The notes: a model not told the origin generated them from the sequence alone. Positions 46,121 through 55,650 are shown, counted from the stretch's first letter. The stretch is DNA of 64,000 nucleotides from Pedobacter riviphilus (GCF_014692875.1 NZ_CP061171.1:2356001-2420000), one strand, 5' to 3'. Translations and numbers: made by a program.

Positions 46121-46708
46121 TTAGCCGAGACTATTGATATATTTTTTTAACGAATCCATAATCAAATTCCAGTGTGCAGGTTTTGCGGTAAGCCTCGAAA
46201 TCATAATTGCACCCTCTATTATCGCAATAATACTTAGTGCAACCTGTTCTGGATTGTGTTCTGCATTGATTTCTTTGGCAGAAATACCTGTTTCAACCAG
46301 TTTAGCGATTTTATTTTTCCAGCCTAAAACTGCTTTCAAAACTTTTTCCCGCAGTTCCGGATGGGTGTCATCAGCATCAACTGCAGTATTTAAAACAGGG
46401 CAACCTCCTTCTGCTACCGAACCGTCGATAAATTTTTGGTAAATATTGATGTATACCAAAAGCTTATCCTTTACGCTGACTTGTTTGTTCATTTCAGCAT
46501 CTATCCTCGATGAAACATTTTTCAGGTTATAATCAAAAGCCGCCAGTGCCACTTCATCTTTATTGGCGAAGTTGCCGTAAATACTGCCTTTGGTTAAACC
46601 CGTAGCAGCAGTAATATCATTTAAAGAGGTACCCGCATAACCCTTCATATTAAAAATGGGTGCGGTTTTCTCTACAATGAAATTTCTCGTTTTTTCTGCC
46701 TTGGTCAT
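46121..46708 (-). CDS. TetR/AcrR family transcriptional regulator
   Basis: A 195-residue TetR regulator with an N-terminal helix-turn-helix (GYAGTSLNDITAATGLTKGS, IYGNFANKDEVALA) and a helical ligand-binding part (about 55-195). It most likely represses its own gene and the thioesterase-SDR pair through the two ATACCAATCGGTAT palindromes. The inducer is unknown. Confidence 0.93.
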   Translation of the reverse strand: MTKAEKTRNFIVEKTAPIFNMKGYAGTSLNDITAATGLTKGSIYGNFANKDEVALAAFDYNLKNVSSRIDAEMNKQVSVKDKLLVYINIYQKFIDGSVAEGGCPVLNTAVDADDTHPELREKVLKAVLGWKNKIAKLVETGISAKEINAEHNPEQVALSIIAIIEGAIMISRLTAKPAHWNLIMDSLKKYINSLG

Positions 46709-46733
46709 GTTCTTTTAAATTGACGATACAAAT

Positions 46734-46751
46734 ATATACCAATCGGTATAT
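46734..46751. promoter_or_regulatory. TetR operator candidate upstream of tetR
   Basis: ATATACC-AATC-GGTATAT has perfect seven-base arms and sits 26 bases upstream of the tetR ATG, a fitting place for autoregulation. Confidence 0.75.
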
Positions 46752-46832
46752 TTAACACAAATATTTTTATCATCGAAATCTCCTTTTAATTACAGTAATT
46801 TAATTTACGTTTGAATTTTGTAACTTTGATTC

Positions 46833-47743
46833 ATGAACAAGCCAGAAACCATTGAAGATTTTTACCAGAACAAATTCAAGTTCTTGCCAGATAACCTGCA
46901 GAATGGTGTAGGCCATTTTAACGTTTTTAAACTGGAAGATTGTTTAAGGGATGATCATAAACCAATGAGTTATAACCGCAGAGATTATTACAAAATCTGC
47001 CTTACCCGCGGCCATAACGTTTACCATTATGCAGACAAGAGTATTGAGATTAACGGTACAGCTTTAATCTTTTTCAATCCGCTTGTACCTTATACCTGGG
47101 AACTGGCTAGCGGCAAACAAAGTGAGGTGACGGGTTATTTCTGTATTTTTACAGAAGCTTTTTTACCGGAAAGATCCGCGGAAACATTAGCGATTTGCCA
47201 ATGTTTACCCATGGAGGAAAACCTGCATACATTTTGAATGAACAACAGGATAAGCAAATAGAAGCTATTTTTTCAAAAATGTTTGAGGAAATTAATACCG
47301 ACTACATCTATAAATACGATCTGCTCCGCAATTACATTACAGAAATCACACATTTTGCACTAAAAACAGAGCCGTCAGAAAATTTATTCAAACATACTGA
47401 TGCCAATACCAGGATTACTTCTGTTTTTACAGAATTACTGGAGCGGCAGTTCCCAATCGAAACCACTACCCAAAGGTTTACCATGCGCTCAGCAAAAGAT
47501 TATGCTGCTCAACTTTCGGTACATGTAAATCACTTAAACCGTGCAATTAAAGAAACCACTGGCAAAACCACTACACATTATATTACTGAGCGTTTATTAA
47601 GCGAAGCTAAGGCTTTACTCAAGCATACCGACTGGAATATATCAGAAATAGGTTATTGCCTCGGTTTTGAAGAGTCTACTCATTTTAATAACTTTTTTAA
47701 AAAACTGACCAACCACACCCCTACTTCTTACCGAATTGTTTGA
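46833..47743 (+). pseudogene. AraC family transcriptional regulator, frameshifted
   Basis: A regulator of about 300 residues split by a one-base shift. The N-terminal cupin-like part (46833-47237) and the C-terminal part (from about 47192, DLPMFTHGGKPAYIL) overlap in two frames; the lost base lies between about 47175 and 47192. The end holds the AraC HTH pair (YAAQLSVHVNHLNRAIKETT, ISEIGYCLGFEESTHFNNFF). It presumably regulates the two SDR genes that follow on the same strand. The lesion is not at a C run, so a real mutation is more possible than for the other broken genes. Confidence 0.83.
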
Positions 47744-47824
47744 ATTTCGTAATCATCAGTTTGATTAACGTAATAAATCGAATTCATCTGCGCCGTAATT
47801 TTGTCTTAACAAAAAGAAAAAACT

Positions 47825-48667
47825 ATGGGCAAGAAAAAAGTTTGGTTTATTACCGGAGCTTCAAAGGGCTTAGGATTAAGTTTAGTTCATCAGTTACTAA
47901 ATGCTGGCCAATATGTTGCGGCCACATCAAGAAATATCAATGAACTTAAAAAAGCAGTAAATAATGATAGCGTAAAATTCCTTCCTCTGGCTGTTAATCT
48001 GGCCAACGAACAAAGCGTCGAGGATGCGATAAAGACGACTATAACTAAATTCGAAAGAATCGATGTAGTCATCAATAATGCAGGTTACGGAATTGGAGGC
48101 AGTATCGAAGAACTTAGCGATGTAGAAACCCGCAACAGTTTTGATGTTAACGTTTTCGGAACATTGAATGTCATCAGAAAAGCTTCACCTTATTTAAGGG
48201 CACAACGAGCAGGTCATATCATCAACATTGCATCAATTGCAGGTATTGCAGGCGCAACTGGCTGGGCAGTATATGCAGCGGCAAAATCAGCTGTGATTGC
48301 ATTATCTGAAGTATCAGCAGAAGACCTAAAAGAATTTGGCATAAAAGTAACTGTTGTGGCTCCTGGCGCATTCAGAACCAGTTTCTTGACCGCTGATTCG
48401 CTAATTTTGGCAGCCAATCCAATTGCCGAATACGAAGAAGTACGGGCAATACACAGCAAATACCTAAAGATGGACGGTCAGCAGATCGGCGACCCCGAAA
48501 AAGCTGCTGCTGCTATGATCTCACTGGCAAGTATGCCTAATCCGCCCCTTCATTTACTTTTAGGGAACGACGCTTTTCAGAGAGCAAACAACAAGTTAGA
48601 ATCGCTACAGAAGGAATTTAGAGACTGGAAAGCCATTACGATTTCAACAGATTTCGACGAAAATTAA
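47825..48667 (+). CDS. SDR family oxidoreductase, first of a duplicated pair
   Basis: A 280-residue classical short-chain dehydrogenase with TGASKGLGLSLVHQL, VVINNAGYGIGGSIEELSDV, the serine in INIASIAGIAG and Y-x3-K in YAAAKSAVI. A promoter-like TAATTTTG lies at 47796-47803, 21 bases upstream. It is similar to the next gene throughout, so the two arose by tandem duplication. Substrates are unknown; the AraC regulator upstream suggests inducible control. Confidence 0.93.
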   Translation: MGKKKVWFITGASKGLGLSLVHQLLNAGQYVAATSRNINELKKAVNNDSVKFLPLAVNLANEQSVEDAIKTTITKFERIDVVINNAGYGIGGSIEELSDVETRNSFDVNVFGTLNVIRKASPYLRAQRAGHIINIASIAGIAGATGWAVYAAAKSAVIALSEVSAEDLKEFGIKVTVVAPGAFRTSFLTADSLILAANPIAEYEEVRAIHSKYLKMDGQQIGDPEKAAAAMISLASMPNPPLHLLLGNDAFQRANNKLESLQKEFRDWKAITISTDFDEN

Positions 48668-48686
48668 TTTAATAGACAAAAACATT

Positions 48687-49538
48687 ATGGAAAATCAAAA
48701 AGTATGGTTTGTAACAGGTGCATCAAAAGGCCTGGGACTAACATTAGTAAAAACATTATTAAACAACGGTGTTAACGTTGCTGCAACTTCAAGAAACCTA
48801 AACGATTTAATAAACGCAGTTGGCGAACACGAAAACTTTTTACCGCTAGCGGTTGATCTGATCGATGAAAGCAGTGTAGAGGCCGCAGTTAGTCAAACGA
48901 TCAGCAAATTTGGTCAGTTAGATATTGTGGTAAACAATGCTGGCTATGGCATGCTGGGTGCTTTAGAAGAATTAAGCGATAAAGAATCTCGTCAAAATTT
49001 CGATGTGAACGTTTTTGGTTCATTAAATGTAATCAGAAAGATACTTCCTCAATTACGGAAACAACAATCAGGGCACATTTTCAATATTTCTTCAATCGGT
49101 GGCTTTTCAGGCAACTTCCCTGGTTTCGGAATTTATTGCGCTACTAAATTTGCGGTGGTTGGCTTTACCGAATCATTGGCGGCTGAAGTAAAATCGATGG
49201 GAATCAAAGCAACTGTTGTAGAACCAGGTTATTTTAGGACAGCATTTCTTACAGAAGGTTCATTGGTGGTACCGAGTAACCCGATTGATGCTTATAAAGA
49301 AGTACGCGACTCGCAAGCAGTGCACCAAAACGACATCAATAACCAACAGCCAGGTGATCCGGCCAAAGCAGTTGAGGTGATTATTGAAGCTTCGAAAAGT
49401 GAAAACCCACCGCTTCATTTATTCTTAGGCCCTGATGCTTATCAGGTGGCGGATGGAAAAATTGCGGATGTACAAAGGGATATGGCCAATTGGAAATATC
49501 TGGCAACTGCCACCAATTTTGATGAGGTAGGCGCATAG
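48687..49538 (+). CDS. SDR family oxidoreductase, second of a duplicated pair
   Basis: A 283-residue paralogue of the preceding gene: TGASKGLGLTLVKTLLNNGV, NNAGYGMLGALEELSDKE, FNISSIGGFSG and Y-x3-K in YCATKFAVV. The 19-base gap marks an operon. Both copies keep all catalytic residues, so both should be active, perhaps with different substrates. Confidence 0.93.
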   Translation: MENQKVWFVTGASKGLGLTLVKTLLNNGVNVAATSRNLNDLINAVGEHENFLPLAVDLIDESSVEAAVSQTISKFGQLDIVVNNAGYGMLGALEELSDKESRQNFDVNVFGSLNVIRKILPQLRKQQSGHIFNISSIGGFSGNFPGFGIYCATKFAVVGFTESLAAEVKSMGIKATVVEPGYFRTAFLTEGSLVVPSNPIDAYKEVRDSQAVHQNDINNQQPGDPAKAVEVIIEASKSENPPLHLFLGPDAYQVADGKIADVQRDMANWKYLATATNFDEVGA

Positions 49539-49550
49539 TATCCAAGATGG

Positions 49551-49647
49551 TCATCATTGCGAGAAGGCTTTTTCAGCCGACGAAGCAATCTTACAACGAT
49601 CGCTACCAGCGTGTGCTTTAAGATTGCTTCGTGCCTTGCAATGACGA
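49551..49647. repeat. dispersed repeat, GTCATTGCGA/GCAATC family
   Basis: A block runs from TCATCATTGCGAGAAGGC to TTGCAATGACG with inverted ends, in the SDR-acr3 convergent gap. It matches the copies at 9868 and 57951. Confidence 0.7.
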
Positions 49648-49660
49648 ATTTTCTACTGAT

Positions 49661-50725
49661 CTACACTTTAAAATATCTCCTTCTAAACCATTGCGCCAGG
49701 TTAACCAGTGCAATTAATGCTGGTACTTCAACCAATGGACCGATTACACCAGCGAATGCCTGCCCTGAATGGATACCGAACACACCTATTGCCACAGCAA
49801 TAGCCAATTCGAAGTTATTACCAGTTGCCGTAAACGCAATAGCGGTACTTTTGCCATAATCTGCACCGAAATATCTGCCCGCAAAAAAACTGATCACAAA
49901 CATGATCACGAAATAAATCACCAAGGGTAATGCAATTCGCAATACGTCCATCGGAATCTGTACCATTAATTCTCCTTTCAAACTGAACATCACTACAATG
50001 GTAAATAACAAAGCAATTAAGGTTATAGGAGAAATCATCGGTACAAAAGTGGAATGAAACCATTCTTCGCCTTTCCACTTGATCAGTACTTTTTGACTTA
50101 AAATGCCGAGTACAAACGGAATTCCAAGATAAATCCCTACGCTTTTTGCAATTTCTGCAATGGAAATTGATACAGAAAGGCCTTTTAAACCAAAAACGGG
50201 TGGTAAAACCGTAATAAAAAAATAGGCAAATACACTGTAAAGCAATACCTGAAAAATACTGTTCAGGGCAATTAAACCAGCGGCATACTCTCGGTTTCCA
50301 TCGGCAAGCTCATTCCATACCACCACCATGGCAATACACCTGGCGAGGCCGATCATAATTAAGCCGACCATGTATTCAGGATAATCATGTAAAAATGCAA
50401 TAGCCAGGAAAAACATCAGGATTGGGCCGATGATCCAATTTAAAACGAGCGAAGTACTTAATATTTTTACATTTTTAAATACTTCGCCTAAATTCTGGTA
50501 TTTAACTTTTGCTAAAGGCGGATACATCATCAGGATCAATCCGATGGCCAGAGGAATGTTTGTACTCCCGCTCGAAAATGAATTGATGAATGCCGCTGAT
50601 GAAGGGAACAAAAAGCCCAATCCAATACCAAATAACATGGCCAAGAAAATCCACAGCGTTAAATAACGATCTAAAAAGCTTAGATGTTTTCTTTGAGCTG
50701 CCGGTGCACAAACATTTGCTGACAT
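49661..50725 (-). CDS. acr3: ACR3 family arsenite efflux transporter
   Basis: A 354-residue membrane protein with ten predicted helices and the Acr3 features [19 protein letters not shown] (conserved cysteine) and [20 protein letters not shown]. It pumps arsenite out of the cell. It is the last gene of an arsR-DUF6428-arsC-acr3 operon, with its ATG one base after the arsC stop. The symbol arsB is also used for this family, though true ArsB is unrelated. Confidence 0.95.
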   Translation of the reverse strand: MSANVCAPAAQRKHLSFLDRYLTLWIFLAMLFGIGLGFLFPSSAAFINSFSSGSTNIPLAIGLILMMYPPLAKVKYQNLGEVFKNVKILSTSLVLNWIIGPILMFFLAIAFLHDYPEYMVGLIMIGLARCIAMVVVWNELADGNREYAAGLIALNSIFQVLLYSVFAYFFITVLPPVFGLKGLSVSISIAEIAKSVGIYLGIPFVLGILSQKVLIKWKGEEWFHSTFVPMISPITLIALLFTIVVMFSLKGELMVQIPMDVLRIALPLVIYFVIMFVISFFAGRYFGADYGKSTAIAFTATGNNFELAIAVAIGVFGIHSGQAFAGVIGPLVEVPALIALVNLAQWFRRRYFKV

Positions 50726-50726
50726 A

Positions 50727-51146
50727 TTAACCTTTTAAGTTTTTGTTCACAAAATCTTCCATGTAAACCTTCACCAGATCTCTTGTATTTCTAAATTCGA
50801 TCATGATTTCTTCATCGGTACCCGCAGCTTTTGCAGGATCAGGAAAGTTATGGTGCAGTTTTATAGCCTGCGTTGGAAAATATGGGCAACTTTCTTTCGC
50901 GTGGTCGCAAACGGTAATCACATAATCGAAAGGTACATCGAAATACTCCTCGATATTGTTAGAGGTTTGACCTGAAATATCGATCCCATCTTCTGCCATT
51001 ACTTTTATCGCCCTTGGATTAACGCCATGAACTTCGATACCAGCACTGTAAATTTTGGCCGTGTTTTGGGCGAAATGTTTCAAATAACCTTCTGCCAGTT
51101 GACTTCTGCAACTATTTCCGGTGCATAACACCAATACATTTTTCAT
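50727..51146 (-). CDS. arsC: arsenate reductase (low-molecular-weight phosphatase type)
   Basis: About 139 residues, beginning [20 protein letters not shown] with the C-x5-R phosphatase loop and holding the later cysteine in [13 protein letters not shown] used for disulfide cascade reduction by thioredoxin. It reduces arsenate to arsenite for Acr3. The internal ATG at 51146 is chosen; an upstream in-frame start at 51206 would add 20 unrelated residues and run into the DUF6428 gene. Confidence 0.95.
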   Translation of the reverse strand: MKNVLVLCTGNSCRSQLAEGYLKHFAQNTAKIYSAGIEVHGVNPRAIKVMAEDGIDISGQTSNNIEEYFDVPFDYVITVCDHAKESCPYFPTQAIKLHHNFPDPAKAAGTDEEIMIEFRNTRDLVKVYMEDFVNKNLKG

Positions 51147-51165
51147 TTTTATAATTTTTAAATGA

Positions 51166-51732
51166 TTAACAACAGCCACTTTCAGGGCTACAACTATTCT
51201 GTCCAACTGCCAGATTAACCAGTTTTACTTTTGTTTTTTCGGGCCGGGCAGATGCACAGCATTCTTCACCTGTTTCGGTAGTGCCACAGCTTCCGCCACG
51301 GTTAATCGCTTTACATTGGGTAGCATCGGGTGTTAGATCCAAAATCAGGTTCTCCCCGTCAATTTTAAATTCACCTGGAAACATCTGTCTCGTATCAAAC
51401 ACTGAATTACCGAATTCAATTTTCACAATTCCATTGGGATTTAAAGGGAGTTTGTTTTCTACCAGATTGATAATGGATAGTGCTTTTTTCACCTGCATGG
51501 CCCTACCCGCTTCTTGTTCGGTAGGTTCCCATAACTGCAGGATAATCTCTGTCCAGGCATTCATCACCCCTCCGCAATCTACCGAAACAATCGGCGCCTG
51601 TTTAATTTCGGTAATGTGATAATTGGCATTTACCCATTTGCCTGGAGCATATTGAAACTGTAACACCAATTCTGGATGTTGCTGAAGATCAGCCTTAAAG
51701 CTGCTCCATACGGTTGAAGATGTATTAATCAT
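51166..51732 (-). CDS. DUF6428 family protein in the arsenic operon
   Basis: About 188 residues. The core ANYHITEIKQAPIVSVDCGG and NAWTEIILQLWEP is typical of DUF6428, a family I recall from arsenic operons of Bacteroidota. The C-terminus is rich in cysteine (CKAINRGGSCG, EECCASARPEKT, SCSPESGCC), a thiol set that could bind arsenite or another soft metal; this is inference. Start 51732 is preferred over 51804, which would overlap arsR. Confidence 0.8.
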   Translation of the reverse strand: MINTSSTVWSSFKADLQQHPELVLQFQYAPGKWVNANYHITEIKQAPIVSVDCGGVMNAWTEIILQLWEPTEQEAGRAMQVKKALSIINLVENKLPLNPNGIVKIEFGNSVFDTRQMFPGEFKIDGENLILDLTPDATQCKAINRGGSCGTTETGEECCASARPEKTKVKLVNLAVGQNSCSPESGCC

Positions 51733-51735
51733 AAT

Positions 51736-51751
51736 ATTGCAATTTAACGAT
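51736..51751. promoter_or_regulatory. second ArsR operator-like site
   Basis: ATTG-N8-CGAT (spacer CAATTTAA) sits between arsR and the DUF6428 gene and differs in one arm base from the site before arsR (ATCG-N8-CGAT, spacer CAATATTA). Confidence 0.5.
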
Positions 51752-51769
51752 TGATTTAAATAAAAAATT

Positions 51770-52099
51770 TTAACAGCAGTTTTGCTCGCCTTTATAAGAG
51801 GCAAAGAAATGGCCCAACTGTGTTTGTAATAATTTCCAGGTTTTAGGTTCTATACAATAGCAAATACTCACCCCCTCTATAGTACCTTGTATAATACCCG
51901 CGTTTTTAAGTTCTTTTAAATGCTGAGAAATGGTTGCCTGAGCTAAGCCGAGCTCCTCAACCAAATCGCCACAGATACAGGTATTCGATTTAAGAATACG
52001 CTGAAGAATCGCAATCCGCGCAGGATGAGCCATCGCTTTTAATAATGCAGCCATCTGGTTCTGTTCTTCAGTGAAGATTTCTGTTTTGGTAAGTCCCAT
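51770..52099 (-). CDS. arsR: ArsR family transcriptional repressor
   Basis: A winged-helix repressor of about 109 residues with CICGDLVEELGLAQATISQH as the recognition region and the N-terminal ALLKAMAHPARIAILQRI. The C in CICGDLV is part of the usual arsenite-sensing cysteine pattern, and the C-terminal EQNCC adds two more. Start 52099 (MGLTKTEIF) is chosen since 52141 would place the operator palindrome inside the gene. It heads the ars operon. Confidence 0.94.
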   Translation of the reverse strand: MGLTKTEIFTEEQNQMAALLKAMAHPARIAILQRILKSNTCICGDLVEELGLAQATISQHLKELKNAGIIQGTIEGVSICYCIEPKTWKLLQTQLGHFFASYKGEQNCC

Positions 52100-52104
52100 A
52101 ATTT

Positions 52105-52126
52105 TATATCGCAATATTACGATATA
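52105..52126. promoter_or_regulatory. ArsR operator
   Basis: TATATCG-N8-CGATATA has perfect seven-base arms six bases upstream of the arsR ATG, in the divergent region toward the EamA gene. It is the expected kind of ArsR site. Confidence 0.75.
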
Positions 52127-52236
52127 TAAGCTGGTAATCAAAATTTATTTTAATTATCGTGTTCCATCCAACTACAGAATTGAATATTTTATTTACTATG
52201 AGTATGTTTATAAATAAAGATTAAGCAAAATAGATT

Positions 52237-52650
52237 ATGTGGAAATTTTACGCAATACTCTCTGCCCTGTTTGCAGCTGCAACGGCTATTTTAGCCAAAG
52301 TTGGACTAAAAGGCGTTAATGGAAATATAGCAACTGCTATACGAACAGTTGTTATTCTATTTATTGCCTGGGGCATTGTTTTGGCGAGCGGAGAAATTTC
52401 TCAAATTAAAACATTGAGCAAAAACAACCTTATTTTTTTAGGTTTATCGGGTTTGGCAACGGGTTTATCATGGATTTTCTATTTTAAAGCACTTGAAACG
52501 GGAAATGTTTCTAAAGTTGCCCCGATTGATAAATTAAGTGTGGCCATTGCTATGGGCTTGGCCTTTTTGATCTTAAAGGAACCGATAGATGCTAAAACAT
52601 TAATGGGTGGTGGGTTAATTGTTGCAGGAAGTTTGGTGATTTTGCTTTGA
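52237..52650 (+). CDS. EamA domain small membrane protein (DMT superfamily)
   Basis: A 137-residue protein with four to five membrane helices forming one EamA domain (AILSALFAAATAILAKVGLK, LSKNNLIFLGLSGLATGLSW, ILKEPIDAKTLMGGGLIVAG). Half-size EamA proteins work as dimers and export small metabolites. It is divergent from arsR across the ArsR operator, so arsenic-dependent control is possible. The substrate is unknown. Confidence 0.88.
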   Translation: MWKFYAILSALFAAATAILAKVGLKGVNGNIATAIRTVVILFIAWGIVLASGEISQIKTLSKNNLIFLGLSGLATGLSWIFYFKALETGNVSKVAPIDKLSVAIAMGLAFLILKEPIDAKTLMGGGLIVAGSLVILL

Positions 52651-52714
52651 AGATTTGATGTGTATTTTTAGCCACTGAGGCATGAAAACAGCCCCTGAAT
52701 GACTTTCCAATAGA

Positions 52715-52831
52715 ATGATCATCATCTACGACTGGAACGCAGTGGAATGGGGAGATCTATCTCGAGGTAGATTTTGCTTCGCAGCGCCTTCGGGTTCTCG
52801 ACTATGTTGCACACCGCTCGAAATGGCGACA
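52715..52831. repeat. dispersed repeat, diverged copy related to 23439
   Basis: The block contains ACTGGAACGCAGTGGAATGG, GATCTATCTCGAGG and GCTCGAAATGGCGACA, resembling the 23439-23547 repeat in its inner and end parts. Confidence 0.45.
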
Positions 52832-52845
52832 TTCGAAGGGTAAAC

Positions 52846-52883
52846 AAAAAAACCGCCAACTAAAATAAAAATAGCCGACGGTT
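52846..52883 (-). terminator. probable terminator of the GH92 gene
   Basis: On the minus strand AAACCGTCGGC pairs imperfectly with GTTGGCGGTTT and is followed by six T. Confidence 0.55.
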
Positions 52884-52907
52884 TAATTTGTACAGGGATG
52901 AGAAAAA

Positions 52908-55193
52908 TTATTTCTTAGGTTTTGCGCTCATGTAAAAAGTTAGCTTTCCACCATTTGTGATATCAGCGTGCTTGATTTTATGATCGGTAATTTCTTTACC
53001 GTTCAATAAAACTTTCTCTACATAAACATTTTTATCGCTTTGTTTAATGGCCTCAACGGTAAAGGTTTTACCATTTTCTAAGTTAATTACAGCATTATTA
53101 ACCAACGGACTACCTAACGAATATACATCAGAACCCGGTGCTACCGGGTAAAAACCTAATGAAGAAAACATGTACCAGGCACTCATCTGTCCGCAGTCAT
53201 CATTTCCACCCAAGCCATCGGCAGTTGGTTTATATTGCATGTTTAAGATGTGGCGAATCTGCGCCTGTGTCTTCCATGGCTGGTCTGTCCAATTGTAAAG
53301 ATAAGCAATATGATGTGCCGGCTCGTTTCCGTGTACATAACCACCAATAATACCTTCGCGGGTAATATCTTCAGTGTGTGCAAAAAACTCGTCAGGTAAA
53401 TGCATGGTAAACAAAGTATCTAAACGGGTTGCAAATTTCTTTTTGCCACCCATCATTTCAATCAGCGAAGTCGGATCCTGCGGCACAAAGAAACTGTAAT
53501 TCCAGCTGTTACCTTCAATAAAACCTTGCCCTTCGGTATCTTTTGGATCGAATTGTTTTTTAAAGGTTCCATCAGCCAATTTCGGACGCATAAAACCCGT
53601 AGCGCTGTCATAGTTATTTTTCCAGTTGTTAGAACGTTTGATAAATTCATCGTAAACATCCATACGGTTTAATTTCTTAGCCAGTTGCGCAATCGACCAG
53701 TCATCGTAAGAATATTCTAAATTGTTGGAAACCGAAATTCCAGATTTTTCTGCCGGGATATAACCTTTATCTATATAATAGCCAATTCCCTCATAATCGC
53801 GGTGTTTTGCTGTTGCAATACAGGCATCTAATGCTTTATTGGCATCACCATTGTAAGTACCCTTTATAATCGCATCAGAAATTACAGAAACACTATGATA
53901 ACCACTCATGCACCAGTTATCATTAGCATAGTGCGACCAGATCGGCAACATATGCAAGCTACTTTGATCATAATGCGCCAACATCGATTTTACCATATCG
54001 TTACTACGGCTTGGCTGCGTAATATTAAAGAATGGATGTAAGGCCCGGTAAGTATCCCAGAGTGAGAAAGTGGTGTAATTGGTAAAGTCATCCGCTTTAT
54101 GTATACCCTGATCTAAGCCTTTATATTCTCCGTTAATATCAGTATAGGTGGTTGGATTGATAAAAGCGTGATATAAAGCAGTGTAAAAATTGATTTTATT
54201 ATCATTAGAAGTCGTTACCTGTATTTTATTCAATTCTTTATTCCAGGTAGCCTGTGCCTGAGCCTTCACTTTTTCGAAATCCCAGCCTGAAATTTCTGCC
54301 CGCATATTTTGCAAGGCATTTTCCTGGCTAACCGGCGATAAAGCAAATTTAATCTTGATTTTCTCTCCTTCCTGGGTATCGAAATCGAAAAACATTTTCA
54401 ATTTTTTGCCAGCAATTTCAGGGAAGTTCTGTTCCTGGTTAAACTTACCCCAGAAACCTCGGTAAGCCTGTTTAGCATCATAGCTTTTACGTCCGTAGCT
54501 TTTAAAAGGTTTAGAGAAACTCATCGCAAAATAAACGGTCCTGGTTCTCGCCCAGCCATTTGTTTGGCGATAACCTGTAATCAACGTATCATTCACCACA
54601 CGCACGTAAGTCCAAACGGTTTTTTCCTCGTAATTGTAAATACCGGCCATTAAATCGAGAATAATGTGCGATTGATCTGATTTAGGAAAAGTATATTGAT
54701 GCATCCCCACCCTGGTGGTTGAAGTGAGTTCTGCCGTAATGTTATCGTCGTCCAGTTTTACCTTGTAGTACCCTGCCTCTGCAACCTCATTTGCATGTGA
54801 ATAGGCCGAACGGTAACCACCCTTTGGGTTTGAAGCCACACCCGGGTTTAATTGTAACTTACCTTGCGTAGGCATAATAAGAAAATCACCCAGATCGGAG
54901 TGGCCAGTACCGCTGAAATGGGTATGACTAAAGCCGGTAATGGTTTTATCCTCATATTTATAACCTGCACAGTATTTATATACATCGCCATTGTATTTTC
55001 CGTTTACTTCGTAAGATAAAGTATCCGTTTCGGGGCTTAGCTGTACCGAACCAAATGGAACTGTTGCACCAGGATAGGTATGCCCCATTTTAGATGTACC
55101 AATGATGGGCTTAACATACTGCACTAGGTTCTGCTGTGCCGAGGTAACCAGGGCCGATAGCAAAAGACAAGGCAGGATAATTTTTTTAATCAT
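52908..55193 (-). CDS. GH92 family alpha-1,2-mannosidase, exported
   Basis: A 761-residue glycoside hydrolase with a signal peptide (IIKKIILPCL type ending near ALVTSAQQ). The GH92 signatures are FGSVQLSPETD, GFSHTHFSGTGHSDLGD, GYVHGNEPAHHIAYLYNW (acid residue) and GGNDDCGQMSAWYMFSSLGF (calcium and base residues). It removes terminal alpha-mannose from glycans such as host or yeast N-glycans. No SusCD pair is nearby, so it is not in an obvious polysaccharide-utilisation locus. Confidence 0.94.
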   Translation of the reverse strand: MIKKIILPCLLLSALVTSAQQNLVQYVKPIIGTSKMGHTYPGATVPFGSVQLSPETDTLSYEVNGKYNGDVYKYCAGYKYEDKTITGFSHTHFSGTGHSDLGDFLIMPTQGKLQLNPGVASNPKGGYRSAYSHANEVAEAGYYKVKLDDDNITAELTSTTRVGMHQYTFPKSDQSHIILDLMAGIYNYEEKTVWTYVRVVNDTLITGYRQTNGWARTRTVYFAMSFSKPFKSYGRKSYDAKQAYRGFWGKFNQEQNFPEIAGKKLKMFFDFDTQEGEKIKIKFALSPVSQENALQNMRAEISGWDFEKVKAQAQATWNKELNKIQVTTSNDNKINFYTALYHAFINPTTYTDINGEYKGLDQGIHKADDFTNYTTFSLWDTYRALHPFFNITQPSRSNDMVKSMLAHYDQSSLHMLPIWSHYANDNWCMSGYHSVSVISDAIIKGTYNGDANKALDACIATAKHRDYEGIGYYIDKGYIPAEKSGISVSNNLEYSYDDWSIAQLAKKLNRMDVYDEFIKRSNNWKNNYDSATGFMRPKLADGTFKKQFDPKDTEGQGFIEGNSWNYSFFVPQDPTSLIEMMGGKKKFATRLDTLFTMHLPDEFFAHTEDITREGIIGGYVHGNEPAHHIAYLYNWTDQPWKTQAQIRHILNMQYKPTADGLGGNDDCGQMSAWYMFSSLGFYPVAPGSDVYSLGSPLVNNAVINLENGKTFTVEAIKQSDKNVYVEKVLLNGKEITDHKIKHADITNGGKLTFYMSAKPKK

Positions 55194-55410
55194 ATGAGTT
55201 TAAAATTTAGCTTGTTCTGTTGAAAATTCTAAGGTATTAATTTATCTTCAAATATGCATAAAACATATAACTAAAACGTTTAAGTAAAATAAAAAATACA
55301 ATTAATAAGATTGAATATACAATTTATTACGGTTTCCACTGAAGTTTCGAAAACCTGAGTGATTAATGCGTGATTTTTGTAGTTGCCAAACACCACAGAC
55401 TTTATGATGT

Positions 55411-55487
55411 AAACCTGATAGAACGGAAAGCCCGGAGGTGAGATACGAGCCGAGGACTTGAAGGGATAGCAGGGCTGCTGGCAGCCA
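55411..55487. repeat. dispersed intergenic element, copy 3 (longest)
   Basis: It opens AAACCTGATAGAACGG, continues AAAGCCCGGAGGTGAGATAC and CGAGGACTTGAAGGGATAGC, and ends with a GGCTGCTGGCAGCC hairpin. The other copies share its first 16 bases or its end. Confidence 0.5.
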
Positions 55488-55625
55488 CTAACACCGAACC
55501 ATTCATTTCAAAATAATATTGGGCATCTCAGCCACATTAGCACATCTATGAGATAGCCAAGCAATTTAGTAACCGCTTTTTACAAGTAACTGACTTGCTT
55601 TAAATAATTTCAGCTAAATAAACCT

Positions 55626-55633
55626 TATTTTTG
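55626..55633 (+). promoter_or_regulatory. -7 promoter element of mnmA
   Basis: TATTTTTG matches TAnnTTTG and ends 17 bases before the ATG; no convincing -33 TTTG at the usual distance. Confidence 0.45.
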
Positions 55634-55650
55634 CATCCAATATTTTTAAG

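Larger units (their letters stand above)
55194..55650. other. intergenic region GH92-mnmA, 457 bases without a gene
   Basis: An AT-rich first half, a dispersed element at 55411-55487, then the mnmA promoter region. The element may form a hairpin (GGCTGCTGGCAGCC) at its end. No credible open frame is seen in the spacer. Confidence 0.6.

Noticed and set aside
49557-49859. Frame on the plus strand across the repeat and acr3
   Set aside because: It is antisense to acr3 and starts in a dispersed repeat.
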